From Paralvinella palmiformis (lineage: Eukaryota > Annelida > Polychaeta > Terebellida > Alvinellidae): 64,000 nucleotides of DNA. Shown one piece after another: positions 36,048 to 49,000 of the stretch; the stretch's first letter is position 1, and each line of letters opens with the position of its first letter. The translations under genes were made by a program, and so were the position numbers. A model generated the notes under the pieces. It searched no databases, had not been told where the DNA came from, and saw only the letters and a program-made list of their open reading frames with translations. The stretch lies in NCBI GenBank assembly GCA_025642065.1, contig JAODUP010000475.1, forward strand, positions 221,001 to 285,000. The letters are read 5' to 3'.

Positions 36048-36073
36048 TGTCTGTGTGTGTGTGCCAATATATA

Positions 36074-36105
<32 letters not shown>

Positions 36106-36110
36106 CTTTC
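35685..36110. repeat. Cluster of (TA)n and (TG)n microsatellites
   Basis: (TA)n then (TG)n at 35689-35755, (TA)n at 36001-36044 and again at 36076-36105. ORFs here are repeat by-products. The rest of 35450-36835 shows no gene and is the upstream region of the Ly6 gene. Confidence 0.9.
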
Positions 36111-36835
36111 ATGCTAAGCATATAAAATAATATAAGTCGATCATCAAAGATAGCACACCAAACTACGAGTACCTTAATTGCGAAAATAATAGATATATTA
36201 ACATAATAGATTAATTATGACATATATGGACTATATGAAAGCGATCAATAGATTATTTAAGCCATAGTTTTAACATTTTATAATTAATAAAAGACTAAAC
36301 ATTGGTACGTATATAGATAATGAATTAATTTTTAGCCCAAAATTGTCGGCCAGATTTTTATATAGATCTAATAATGCAAGAATATAAAATATAAAAAGTA
36401 CATAAATACATTAAAATACCAGATTTGTACAAACAAAAGTGTAAACATCTATATTTGGTTCCTGAGACTGAGTAGATCTTTTCTCAGTATTAGACCTACT
36501 TTGTACTGGTTTAAAGACATATTACGACGCTGTTAGTTTTGAAAGCAGATTAAGACAACCAGTTTAATTAACTAATTACGTAAATATTATAATAACCCTG
36601 GAAATAACAGTAATTAAACGCCACTCCATATTCTGTACGAAGGTAAATCTATAGTTTAAATTTTATGTTGATCGTTGAAGCATGAACAGGTGTCGGTCGC
36701 ACTGAGCATGCGCAAAGACAGGTAAAAGGAAACGAACACCTGAATTTTATAACCATCACATTATGGCGATTGCATGTTTATAACTTGTTTTATGTGTAAT
36801 ACCAAAGAAGTAATTTTCTGAATAGAAGCTACAAG

Positions 36836-39800
36836 ATGAACTGGTATTTACTGGCTAGTTCTACATCATGGCGACCGTCTTTGTTGTTGATAACTGCTTC
36901 TATCTTCTATTTGTTATTAATATCAGGTGTGTATTCTAGACTCAATTACGGTATCAGTCATATTCAGTGTATGCTTAATTTTTAATACTAGACTATATCT
37001 AGACTAGTCTCTAACTCTAAATTGTACATAATACGATGTTATTATTGTTGTTGAGTTGATTACATCTCCGATATATTGGAGAGTCAAAATAGTCAACAAA
37101 TATTAGTAATAAATAATATAATACTTAATTAGTCGTATACGGTATAGCCAGATCTAGATTAGTTTTATTAGACTAGAGTATATTATATGTCATATTATCA
37201 ATCATTCGTTTGAAGTCCTCGGAAATAATCATGTTGTCAATTAATATTATGTAATTATTCATTTTATATATTTTTTAATTTAGATTTCTAATTGTATTAT
37301 TTTATAATTGTGAGGTATTATGGCAAGAGTTAGGAGGTTTAACCTTTACCACTCAATTCTGTTCGCCAGCGGACCCATTCCCCAGCGAAACCCAAAATTC
37401 TCTGGTCCATTCGCCACTAAATGTGACTAATGCCTTGATACCTGACCCTTAATATCATTAAAACAAAACTGATTATGGTCTTATGTTATGGTCTGATGTA
37501 TTTCTTTCTTTTAACTGAGAATGGATTCAAGTAAATCGTTCATAAATTGGCCAGAGTTGACATTTACATATTATGAAAACACAGTCTGTAATGTACATGA
37601 GGTCATGTAGACAAAGGTGTGAGTAAGCTTTCATCAATGACTTAATCACAATAATTGCTGTAGCCAATTCTGATGGAAGGGATGACAACAGATAATAATT
37701 GTAATTAGGAGCGTATATTCATGATCTGCTTAATCGGAGTAGACACAGTCTGTTGCTTTGATATAAGTTTATTATATTTAATATACAAGTGACAAAATCG
37801 GTGGCGAATGTGCCTAACCATAAGTGCAGAATAGGCTCTAACGTGAGTAGCAAATAGGCCATCAAATCTAGTAGATTTCAGATGGTGAGAAGGTCTCAGT
37901 GGTGAGTGTTCCGCCACCCTCCATGTTTGTATAAATAGTTTAATGAATTAGAAGTGAAAATGTTATTGAATATTTTAATACACTTATTGAAGTATTCTTG
38001 TGGTATTCTATCCAGATGTGGAATCTCTCCAATGTTATAATTGCCGGGGAGTGTCATATTATGATCCAGATTCCTGCTTCCACCCAATTAGGGGACGTAC
38101 TGTTAGACAGGAATGTAACCGGGGAGAAGTCTGTGAGGTTAGTAATGATTTTATTAGTATTCTAGTAAAGACATAGATCACACATACACATAAGGATATC
38201 CACACACACATATAAGGATGTTCACCAGGGTTGGCAGGTTTAACTCGCCCATTGTTGAGCCAGGTTGGGCTAAACACCCATTTTTGGCTAAACTGAGTTG
38301 AACCCTGGTTAAACAGATTTTTAGGCACAATTCACCATTAATTGATTAAATAAAACACACTAAATATAAATTAAAAATTTATTATCAGTATTAAGCACAT
38401 ACATAACAGTATACTACACAAAACAATAACAAAATGTTCAGATATTCACCAGTATAATTCTGCACCACCATAAAGTTCACAATAGCATGAGACAAGCTTG
38501 GCTGCTTTCTCCAGATAGCACCAAAGTTGGAGAAAATCCTCTTGATTGAGGCTGATCTTGATGGAAGACGGAGCAGCATAATGGCTAGATCATATAGACC
38601 AGGATTATAATTCAATATTCACTTTTCCTCTCTCTATATCCCTTTGGTTGTATGTAAGCCAAATATGAAATTAACCATATGTAAGTCTTTCACATGGGAA
38701 TATTACAAAATAGATTCATAGAAGCCATTTGATACAATTTTCATTTATATAATCCTACTTAAAATTGCCAAGTAATTTTAGCAGATACCTTGATCACCTG
38801 TCACATAGATGTATAAGTGAAGACATTGGCATTGCGTGGTCAACCACAGTTTGGTATACCACCACTTTCTAATTGTTTCTGGTTATCCAATTGCTGAATA
38901 GATCAATTCATCCCCTGCACTTCTGAAGCCAATTTAACAAACAAGCTCAACCAATCATAGAACAGATCAATTGGTTCAGGTCACCAACAAATCATAACAT
39001 CTTACATATTTACTACAGTGTGGTAATGTCTAATTGTTTCCACCAACAATGTAATATATCAAATATTGGATCATGTTGATTGATGAACATTGTCAGCATC
39101 TTAACATCTTAAAAATACATGCTATTAAAACAACTACTTTTCATGTGTATAAAATGTATTAATCTGTGAGTCAATATACCATATTCTGAGAAAACCCGAG
39201 TTTAACCTAGGTTAAACTAGTAAAATCCAGGTTTAACCCACTGGGCTGGGCTAAACCAGTTTAAACTCCAACCCTGAAGTACACATACACATATACCTCT
39301 ATCAGTCTATGGCTTAGTGGGTAAGAGTGTGGGACTTTCTTAGCCTTACTCCTCATGGTCAAGCTGTGTGGGAGGCTGGAGGTTAGAATCCCGGCTGTGG
39401 CACTATAGCAGGAGGAGTTTTTCATCCAACCAGGTAACTGGCAAGGTTTTCTCTGCCAAATATGCCATCTATTGTAAATTCTAAATTTATTTACAATTAG
39501 TCCCCATGGTGGAGCAGTAAATTACAGACCATATCCGTCTCCCTCACTGGAGGTAGCTAAGCCAGGTAAAATAACTGACGTTTTGGCTATTATTATTATA
39601 AGGTTGTCCACATACATAGCCATAACAAGTTTAATGAAGGTACTACTCAGACCAGTAATCTACACTGATTAAAACACTAATTATTAATCTGTTAATTATC
39701 TGTAGTTGTAATATTTATGTGTTACATGGTGTAGATATCAAGTGTCTCAGTTACCCTTCACCAGAGGTCACAAACTTTGACCCTTTTATAAAAATATGAG

Positions 39801-42800
39801 GTTTTCATACTCCTACAAAACAGAAAATGTTAAAGGGAAAATTAGTCAGTTACAGTTCCAATTTGATCCATACATATTTTTAGGAACTCTGACAATGTAG
39901 TGACTAGATATACCTTAATGAGATATATTAAGTTACAATCAAGGCACAAATATAATCCTGGCTTAAATATTTTTGCACTAATTGGTTTACTTTCTAGGAA
40001 ATCTATAACACATCCCATAATAGGTGACTGTGATAGTTGTATATACATAGATTTTATATTAGTTGTGATAGGAAACTATCAACATGCACAATTTTTGTTA
40101 TAATGCCAATGGTGATTCCATGTACTGATAGTAGTAAACCTTGTGAAATGACTTCAGCACATCAATGTTAAATAAAGAGATGTTGTTATTTTTTAGTCAG
40201 AAATACACCAATAAAATGCTGTTTTGAACTAATAAATTTCATCAATTTATGATGAATAAGCTTATTAAGAAAAAGGAATGTTGATAATACATGAAATTTT
40301 TATTAAAAAAATCACTGAAGCCTTGGGTGCTTTGCATGAAATAGCAATTACATATTTGAAAACCTAACTTGCATGGATAAGTAATTCTGGTCAATAAAAT
40401 CTCTGAAGAGTTGAATAAATTGGGTATTACAATCTAATCATCCATGTAATGAGTTTATTTTTTAATGTGCCAGCCTGCATTAAGTCTGCAAATACACATA
40501 TCTATTTGATACTTTACATCTAACCTTGTCAAAAGAAAATGGACAGATGTTAACCAAACATAGCTATATAAGAAAAGCTAGAAGATATTACAAAATAAAA
40601 ACCCTCTAACTAAGCAGCATATTTATTTTATCAAAAATGTTTGTGACTGTGTGTTATATAGGAATGTGAAGATAATTATTCAGCATATAAGTACCACCTA
40701 CAAACAACATCAAAACCAAATCTTATGGTGGCTAAATTTGGCATAGAACACAGAGTAAACATTGTTACTTTGTGTGGCCTAACCAATCTTAATCTAGTAA
40801 TATCTCCATTATTTCCACAAGACAATAAATGAAGGTTAACACATTTATACAAAACAAATTATTAGTACATAATAAATTTTATTTATCATAGCAGAAGCGA
40901 AACATTTATTTAACAAGATCTCTTTTTATAGACAGTCGTGTATTGATTTTGGCCAGAATATTTAAAGAAATTTTTTACATCATACATAGAACATTCATCT
41001 TAAAACATGGTTCCCACACATCCTGGAAAATAACCAATTCATTTTACAAAATCTGGAAATGTCCTGAAAAAATATTGTATGTAAAAAACACGTAGAACAG
41101 AAAAGCCCGTGAATACATATTATGCCTATAGAAGAAAACTTTGATTCATTCAATGAGGAAAAAGAGTACCAGTATATAGGCCTACTCTTGATAGTCCATG
41201 TTAGTTAAAATTTAAATAAAAGTGGGTACATCAGACATTTTAATTTATCATCAATATACAATCCCAAGAATTTGGCACATTTGATTCTCTGAATGTTACT
41301 GTTAGATAGTTGAAGATATATGTTGGTGTCTTGTTTCTTAAGGCACATGAATAACATGTAATTTGTTTTAGATGTATAAAGTGGAAGTTTGTTGGCTCTA
41401 AACCAATCGGTTAGATTTAATAGTTCATTATTCATCATTGCAAACAAATAAGTTAAATTTTTAGAAGATAAATAAGCTGTTGTATCATCTGCAAATAATA
41501 TTGGTTAGGGTTAGGGTTAGGGTTGGGGTTGGGGTTGGGGTTAGGGTTAGGGTTAGGGTTAGGGTTAGGGTCAAAGTCCTCTTGATCTAAAATATTTAGG
41601 GTTGTGTTGAGTCCTGCCATGATAAGATAAAGATATTTATACTGGATCCCATCCTGATCCACCAACCGACAGGGAGAGTGATGATGACTAGAGATAAGTT
41701 ATAATGATTAACTGAAACCGAGAGAAATATGACAATTATGTGAATACTACAACAAGGAAATAAATAATAATATATGTAAATGTGGGAGACTAAGGTAGAT
41801 AACGAACGGATTCAAATATATTTACACGTATAGTATTATCCAAGTAGCCATGATATATTTACGGTGAATCAATCAATCATATTCCATAAATACAAATCAT
41901 TGGTTGGACCAATCCATATATGTAATGCTGATACTACGGGAAATTTTGTGTTACATGTGGAATAACGTAGATGTACAATAAAGTTACTCAATTAGGACTA
42001 CAAATAAACTAACAATATTTTTGTTTATGACCTTTCATTCTACTTCTCATAATGATTAATAATTATACAATTACATGAATGTATTAGTAGTGTAATACCT
42101 CTTTATACCATCCCCTACTCCACCCCCCCCTCACTTACCTATAGCAACTTACCAAGTCTAAGTAATCCATACCCGGTATTAGCTTAAGTATAGTTATATC
42201 TACAGTCAAGTCGATCAATAACCCAGCAGCTCATTTACAGATGTTTTGTCAATATTGATATACTCATAACATTAGTATATGTTACACATGTCTACCCTCT
42301 GATATAGGGATAACATGTATATCAAATCTTTACAAGAGTATATACCTGTGAATAATTGATCAAATATGTTAACGTTGATAATATTCAAATTGTATGATAA
42401 AATGTATTTCACAGGACTGTACAATACACTGTACAGTGTTAATACAAATAATATGTCTGTAAAAACCCAATAAGATGTTTGAATGATAATCATTATTTAT
42501 ATGTGAAGCAACCTTGGACAGGTGTGTTTAAGAACAGACTTAAATTTTTCAAGAGGTCTCACATTTCTAACATTTGTGGGCAACCTGTACCACAGAGTTG
42601 AGGCTGCAGCACTTAATGCACACTTGCCATATGACTTGAAATAGTATTTGACTAGATGACCTGAGTTTTGGGGATGACTTTCTAATGGACATCAGTTCAA
42701 ACAGGTATTCAGGTGCCATGTCATTAATAGATTTATAGGTTGTTAATTAATGTAGTTTTTGAAAAATTGGGGTGCTATCACATATTCGTGTATTTGTCAG

Positions 42801-44854
42801 TATGCCAGCTGTACTATTCTGAATTTGCTGAAGGTGATTGATGTTATAATCAGATATGCCATATAATAGGGAGTTACAGTAGTCTATATGGGATGTAACA
42901 AAGGCATGAACCACATTAACAAATGCTTCTTGTTTCAAAAATGCTTTTAAACAGTGAATGTTCTTAAGATGGTAGCAGGCGTACTGATGTGACATGTTAA
43001 TACATTTGTCAAAAATAACCCCTAAATTTTTAGACCCATTAGGGGTAATGGACGATGCCCCCCCCCCCATATGTAATAATGGTGTTTTTAGGGATATAAG
43101 ATAATGTGGTGAAGCCAAATATATAATATTTGTTTTATCATCATTTAATTTTAAAATTTGAGTCATCCGTAGTTGAACATCAGCAATAAAATGTTCTAAA
43201 TTCTTTGATGATCAGGAGAATTTAACTAATTTTCAGGATCTAGTGCTATATACAGCTGTGTGTCATCAGTGTGCAAGTGATATTTCATGTTTAAAATATA
43301 AAAAATAGTTATTAATATTGTAGCATTATAATAATATTTTGCAATAAATATTACTGCATTTCTTGAATTTATATATGTATATAATGTGAAGAATGACATT
43401 TAGATAGGCATTTATTGTAATTTATCATGCTGTAGTACACCGTAGTCTTAGAATACCATTACTATGTATAAATAAATGTCTATATATTCTTAATATTATT
43501 TAGAGACTATATCACTAACCTAGCCATTGCCATGTATAAATAAATATCTAGATATTGGCTAAATATCCCATAGATAAACGTTATCACAGTGATACAAATA
43601 TACAATTGATCCATAATATTCTATGTCACTTTGGATTATTGGTAGGGTGAGACATCACAGATTTTGTATGTCATGCTGAACTCTATATACTGATTATTCT
43701 GATTTGTTCTATAGGATCAGTAGTATAGATCATGGTGGGGGGAGGAGTGTTCTATCCCCTTCAACTATAGCGGGAATGATAAATCACATATAACACCTTC
43801 CCCATCACACACATATCACTAGATCCCTCCATAACACATTCAAGATATTAATTAACATGATGAGTTCTGAGATAAAAACAGTTTTATTAAAACACTAATT
43901 AGCTCATAACATATTCTAGATAGTCAAAAGTCTATCCCTCTTTCACATGTCAGACACTGATTTACTCTAATTCATTTTTCCAAGATATTTTAATTGGTAA
44001 CTAACAACAAATAAGGTCTAATTAATGACAGTCGTTTGTTTATGACATGGAATATCAGTTTCTGTAGAGTAATTAATTAATTTTAAGGTCATGTCACTAC
44101 CATGGAGCATTTTAATTGTAGAGAACTGGGATATGTATGTTTAGAATATCACTCCCAAAGAGATGTCAATTTCACTCTCCTTGAATCACGGGGTCCAAAG
44201 ATTGTATTTATGATTCATGATTCCTTATCCCAATATACACAAATAACAACATCCCCAGGGGGCATGGCCCAGGATAATCTAGTCATTGCTGGGTGCTTCA
44301 GATTGCCCATTCCAGATATTAATATATTATAAAATTTGCACTCCTCTGGACCTCCCCCCCCAGACCCGGTGGTGCTCAAAATACTGGCATAGTGCTGTTT
44401 TGTTATATTGTTAGTATCTTGTGTTTGTATGATCTGATCAAATACATAATAGGTTGGTTTGGATTATTAATATAAATATTAAAACAAAATACATATTATG
44501 TCTAAATTATGATATGTCATTGTCTAAAAATATTTTGAACAAAGTTGGTTTTGGTCTTTTTGAGCTTATTGAGAAATGTTTAAATGAATGTACTTATTTC
44601 TGTTTGGTGCTTTACAAGTGTTAGATCAATTTCTTTTTTCTTCTCAGACTCGTATACACAGAGAAGAAAACTTTGATGAGATTATAGAGAGAGGTTGTAC
44701 AAATGCCTGTGCTGGTCGTACCTATGTTTGGACAGATTATTTCCAAGTACACTGTTGTGACACAAATGAATGTAACAATGCTTACGTGAAGAAGTTCAGT
44801 TACCCATTATTGTTTACTTGCCTCATATATCTGGCTTTATCTTTGATCAACTGA
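36836..44854 (+). CDS. Ly6/uPAR (LU) domain protein, probably GPI-anchored (three exons)
   Basis: Exons 36836-36926, 38016-38137 and 44648-44854 join in phase (1, then 0) with GT-AG introns to give 139 aa. Residues 1-31 are a hydrophobic signal sequence (LLLITASIFYLLLIS). Exon 2 starts the LU domain with SLQCYNC; exon 3 ends it with the diagnostic HCCDTNECNN. Ten cysteines (five in exon 2, five in exon 3) fit the canonical three-finger fold. The C-terminus is hydrophobic (YPLLFTCLIYLALSLIN) just after CNNA, as expected for a GPI signal. LU proteins act on the outer cell surface, for example as channel or receptor modulators or in septate junctions; no specific orthologue is claimed. An AATAAA at 45381 suggests the 3' end. 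Intron 2 is 6.5 kb and full of mobile elements. Confidence 0.88.
38226..39276 (-). mobile_element. hAT element, 1.05 kb, internally deleted, in Ly6 intron 2
   Basis: Ends CAGGGTTGGCAGGTTTAAC (left) and GTTTAAACTCCAACCCTG (right) are inverted repeats. Flanks ATGTTCAC (38218-38225) and AAGTACAC (39277-39284) agree at 6 of 8 positions, compatible with an old 8-bp duplication. Near 38590-38440 the minus strand reads AIMLLRLPSRSASIKRIFSN, then FGAIWRKQPSLSHA, matching the hAT dimerisation region (the usual LP.SSA..ERVFS motif). The rest of the transposase is gone. Confidence 0.8.
39303..39590 (+). repeat. tRNA-derived SINE (family shared with 19930-20200)
   Basis: The head has TGGCTTAGTGGGTAAGAG (A box) and GGTTAGAATCCCGG (B box with one change). 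The body shares CATCCAACCAGGTAACTGG and CAAGGTTTTCTCTGCC with the minus-strand copy at about 20.1 kb. Confidence 0.78.
39591..41200. other. Ly6 intron 2, no recognised feature
   Basis: AT-rich, short ORFs only. Nothing recognised on either strand. Confidence 0.5.
41205..41500 (-). pseudogene. 5'-truncated jockey-type LINE RT fragment
   Basis: The minus strand reads ILFADDTTAYLSSKNLTYLF, then NNELLNLTDWFRANKLPLYT and CAKFLGLYIDDKLK, the RT catalytic box and following motifs. The frame begins directly at the telomeric repeat and lacks everything upstream. Confidence 0.82.
41505..41570 (+). repeat. Interstitial telomeric repeat, (TTAGGG)3(TTGGGG)3(TTAGGG)5
   Basis: Eleven uninterrupted hexamers, 66 bases, with three central TTGGGG variants. 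It abuts the truncated LINE fragment on its left side. Confidence 0.97.
42490..43290 (-). pseudogene. L2-like LINE RT, C-terminal half
   Basis: The minus strand reads LNDDKTNIIYLASPHYLISL, KNLGVIFDKCINMSHQYACY, HLKNIHCLKAF, VVHAFVTSHIDYCNSLLYGI, QIQNSTAGILTNTRICD and TPIFQKLH in one frame (43166-42747). Decayed C-terminal sequence follows to about 42490 and a degraded FADDTQLY-like stretch precedes at about 43260. It is the best preserved of three copies in the window (others at 240-560 and 8440-8660). Confidence 0.85.
43291..44640. other. Ly6 intron 2, 3' part
   Basis: No recognised gene or element. A plus ORF at 44102-44332 has no supporting motif or splice context. Confidence 0.5.
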
Positions 44855-45236
44855 TGAGAAAATAATACACAGATGAAGAATTCTAATTTAGATATTTAAA
44901 TTTAAAAAAAACTGCCACAACAAATTTAAGGTAATGTTTAGAAAATGTGACCATTTATAATATTTTAGTTATTAATAATTTATGACGGAGTAGAAGAACC
45001 TCAACAGATTTTCTAGAAGCTGATCAATATTATTACATATCATTATTGTTATTTAAAGGTAAGATTTGTGTATATGTTTATGGCTATAAGTATATTTAGC
45101 CTGTCTTCCTGTCTTTACTCACATTTATAGGATGTATTGTAAATTATTTTAGTTTTAATTTTCTTGGAAATCTGATCTGATTTTAAAAAAAAACACATGC
45201 ACACAGACAAATCACTATGCATTCTGGGAAAATAGA

Positions 45237-45274
<38 letters not shown>

Positions 45275-45380
45275 AAAAGTATATTATAATACACCCATGT
45301 TTATGTACAGCATTTTTTTGTATCTTTAATGTATACTAATGTTAATTAGCTGATATGCCGATGTTTATAATTATGTTCTG

Positions 45381-45386
45381 AATAAA
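45381..45386 (+). promoter_or_regulatory. Candidate polyadenylation signal of the Ly6 gene
   Basis: AATAAA about 525 bases past the Ly6 stop codon on the plus strand. With the minus-strand hexamer at 45560 it would leave the two convergent transcripts non-overlapping by about 170 bases. Confidence 0.4.
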
Positions 45387-45554
45387 GTATTTTAGTAGAA
45401 TTAGTTTTTTTTTACTATTTCTCAACATGTGTTTATCTTGTGTAAACTTAGTTCTTTTGAAATAGTTTGAACTTACTAATAATCTGTAATTTGGATTAAT
45501 AAGTAAATTAATAAAACAATAAGACAAACTGATAAACAATAATATACTTTTTAC

Positions 45555-45560
45555 TTTATT
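45555..45560 (-). promoter_or_regulatory. Candidate polyadenylation signal of the lectin-CUB-sushi gene
   Basis: AATAAA on the minus strand, about 515 bases past the stop codon at 46075. It is the nearest canonical hexamer noticed downstream of that gene, but no transcript evidence is available. Confidence 0.35.
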
Positions 45561-45623
45561 AATGACATTTCCATAGCAAAACATGAGCAGAGAATAAATT
45601 ATATTTACATTTAATATTCTGAG

Positions 45624-45659
<36 letters not shown>

Positions 45660-46074
45660 CTATTATACGAATAAAAGGATATTTCCTCATATTTGAAAGT
45701 AATATCTAAATGAGTGATGAGAAGTAATTATTTAATATAAGAAATAATTATTTATAATTACTACAAATACCAACATATTTCACAATAAATAAGTTATCTA
45801 CAATCTCATTAAAAGTCGGGGGGGGGAACTATTTCCAATAATTATTATTATTATGGTGGTTTTAAATGTAAACACTCCCAACATATTTATAGCCTCATTT
45901 TGATATTTATAATTAAATTCAGAATTGGTTCAATTTTATGAAATATGATAAACAAAAATCTTAATTTCTACTTTTAGTAGCTGTCAATGTGCCTTAAAGT
46001 ATATTTTATAAAATGAAACTAACATTACAGGGTGAAAATACAAACAAACATAATTATGGATGCATAGCATTAAA

Positions 46075-49000
46075 TCAGGAGAACTTGGGACACTCGTAAA
46101 TATGATGTCTGGATATTGGTTCAGTGTGTGGTACATCAGCAGGACCAGTGATGTTTGCTCGTCTGTCAACAGGTGGCGTACCCAATGCTATTGTTGTCTG
46201 AGCCATATATGGCATAGCGCATGCACGACAAGAAGGGTCTCTCAGGGGAGCATCATCGGAATCAACTGACTTGGCAACATGATCCCAATGTGGCGAAGTG
46301 TCTGAGTGGATATTAATCATCATAGCAGCTTTTTGATCAGGATGGTAAGGATACTGTGGACTCATAGCATCAGCAGCTCGATATTCTTCCTCCATGTATC
46401 GTCTATGTCTCCTAAAATAAGATAGAAACAGAAGACAATTTATTATTATTATCTACTTCATGATCATGAATTTGTTTCCTAATTCTGCAACAAAAATTCC
46501 ACCCAAAAGGTGATGATAATCACTGTTTGTCTCTGAATGGCTTCAAAATGACATTACTCCTGTTAGTGATCTCGAGGTAGAGTTTGACATTTATTGTATT
46601 AATTTAACATCCATTTAAACTGTTCTAGGCTGACCCACCCCTCATAAGTCCAATTACATTGTGTTTTATTATGCCAGTTCCCATAGTGAGTTGTAGCACA
46701 AGCACATTAGATTATAAATCATAAATAATTTATTACATCAGATAACTAGAGAGTACTATCATACAATGTTGTATAAAATGGTAATAACCATTGTCATCTT
46801 CTGATTTATTTATTTACCACATAATTTATTATTAATTATAATATAACCAAAAAGTCAACTTTATAATTCTTGTGTTTTTGGGTTGTTTATTTATTGACTG
46901 ATTGATCTGACAGTCAATGATCAGTTCTGAGGTAAATTAATTCCGTCAATCAGAATTTTTTAAAATCTAACTTTGCAGCGAAACCTTTTTTTTGTTTCTT
47001 TTATAAATAATGTAACAATGTAATATCTGAACAGTGTCTGCGAAGCTTTCACATAAATGTTTGGGGGATAAAAATGATATATTTTACCATGATACTTTTA
47101 TTTATCACATGTAGAATGTGCCATTAAACTTGTTTTACCTTTTCATGTAGAGCACTGCCAGTACCAGTAGAAGACCCCCAAGAAATACTCCAAGAGCAAC
47201 ACCTATTGCAACAACAAGGAGAATACCAAACGGAAAATCTGAAGATCTGTTGAACATCGAAGCTGATGTGGTTCCTATGTAATGGTAAACGTTAAAATGT
47301 GAATGGTACATTTTACATACATTAATATGAAGAAACGTTATGATATAAAAAATGCACACCGATGTCTATGTATTAAGTATGACTCATCAGCCAGTTGATA
47401 TCAGTAATCAATGACCCTCACCTTTGCTACAATTACCAAGCTGACCTTGCCATTTTGTATCTTTGCACGTCAAATACCAGACCTCGTGCCCATTACTACA
47501 CGTGACTGTGACGTTGTCACCTTTCCTAGTCACGTGAGCTCCTTCCGGTACTGGTAAGTCGGGACACCCTATAGCTGTAGACGTGTAGTAAAATAATAAA
47601 ATATTCTTCTTAGACTAACCATGTAAAGCATTTGTTTCTGATTTAGGAATAGTTATTCATGTTTAACAATTATCAACATATGGCTGAAGGTGAAAATAAA
47701 TTAACTTGCCTTCATATTTAAGTAGAAATGGTCCCAAATTGTTCAGGACAGAGGGACCAACTAATGTTATTGTTACCTCATTTCTCGTAGATGTGAAGAG
47801 ACGAGATTCTCGCTTTTCACCGCCACAGAGACTGATCCTTAGAAACAAAAATATAATTACTTAATTATATAGCCTACAGAAAAGCCTATAATGAGGCTCC
47901 ATAAGGAAGGAACTAGTATTTCTGGCAGTGTTGTTATCAGGTGGATTTGGTACAGACACACACATTACACAAACACACATGTACAGACCATAAGCCAGTA
48001 CTAAACAGTCTCACAGCACCATATTACAACATACCAAATGGTGGATAGCAATATCTTATTCTTAATTTATTTTTTTATAGATATTCGTATTTCATCAAAT
48101 ATTTAGACATTCACACTGAATGACCTTTAGACAATGACCCTAGGAAAGGTCATAATACATTCTATTAAATATCATCATTGGATCATATATCCAGTGTACT
48201 TAATAAATTTTAAATATTTCTGTATAATATTTACAACAGTTAGTTTATCTGTATAACTGAGGCAAGTGTAAAGGTTGTGTGTGTGTGTGGGGGGGGGGGG
48301 GATCATACAAGCCCATAATTGATTATGGGGTTGAAATATCCCCACTCCCCAGATTTTCAGATATAATAATTATACCAATAACTACATCTTTGGATTACCA
48401 CGAAGTGTTTTATCTGGATCAATCATGTCAGTTACCTTTCCAACTTTCCGCCTTCCTCCTTTATCACCGCATATTCGTAGCAGACGTCTGGTCGCAAGAG
48501 AATTTCGTATTTCTCTTGATTAGAAGAAAGATCCGTAGGCAGGCCATTGAAATTATAAATAGTAAAGTTGATGAACTGTCCAGGAGAGACACGGATCTTC
48601 CATGGACAGCGACTGGTTCCTACCCCCCACAGCGTTGTTAGAGAACTACTAATGTATCCACTCGAGGCGCTCAAGATAATCGGCGTATCATCATTACATC
48701 TGGGTCGAGTAGTACCGGTTTGTGATACTATAATAATAATAATATATCATTATGTCGTCTTCTGGGTTCGAGTTATCAGTTTTAGACATTATATACTTAT
48801 TGTCAAATAGAATTTCTTGATTTATGAACGAAGAATAAAAACCACAAGTTGATATTATCGACCATATGTTAATCGTGGTTGAAATGAGATTAAAAAATCA
48901 TTACACAAAATAACATTTTCAACCATCTAATTCTTAGTCACAATTAATCAATATAAATAACCGAAAATTACATTCATGTAAAATAATGTTTGATAATTTA

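Larger units (their letters stand above)
45239..45660. repeat. (TA)n microsatellites in the intergenic space between convergent genes
   Basis: (TA)n at about 45239-45271 and 45625-45658. Confidence 0.9.

Noticed and set aside
44102..44332. Extra exon of the Ly6 gene
   Set aside because: No acceptor and donor in a compatible phase were seen, and the LU domain is already complete with ten cysteines.
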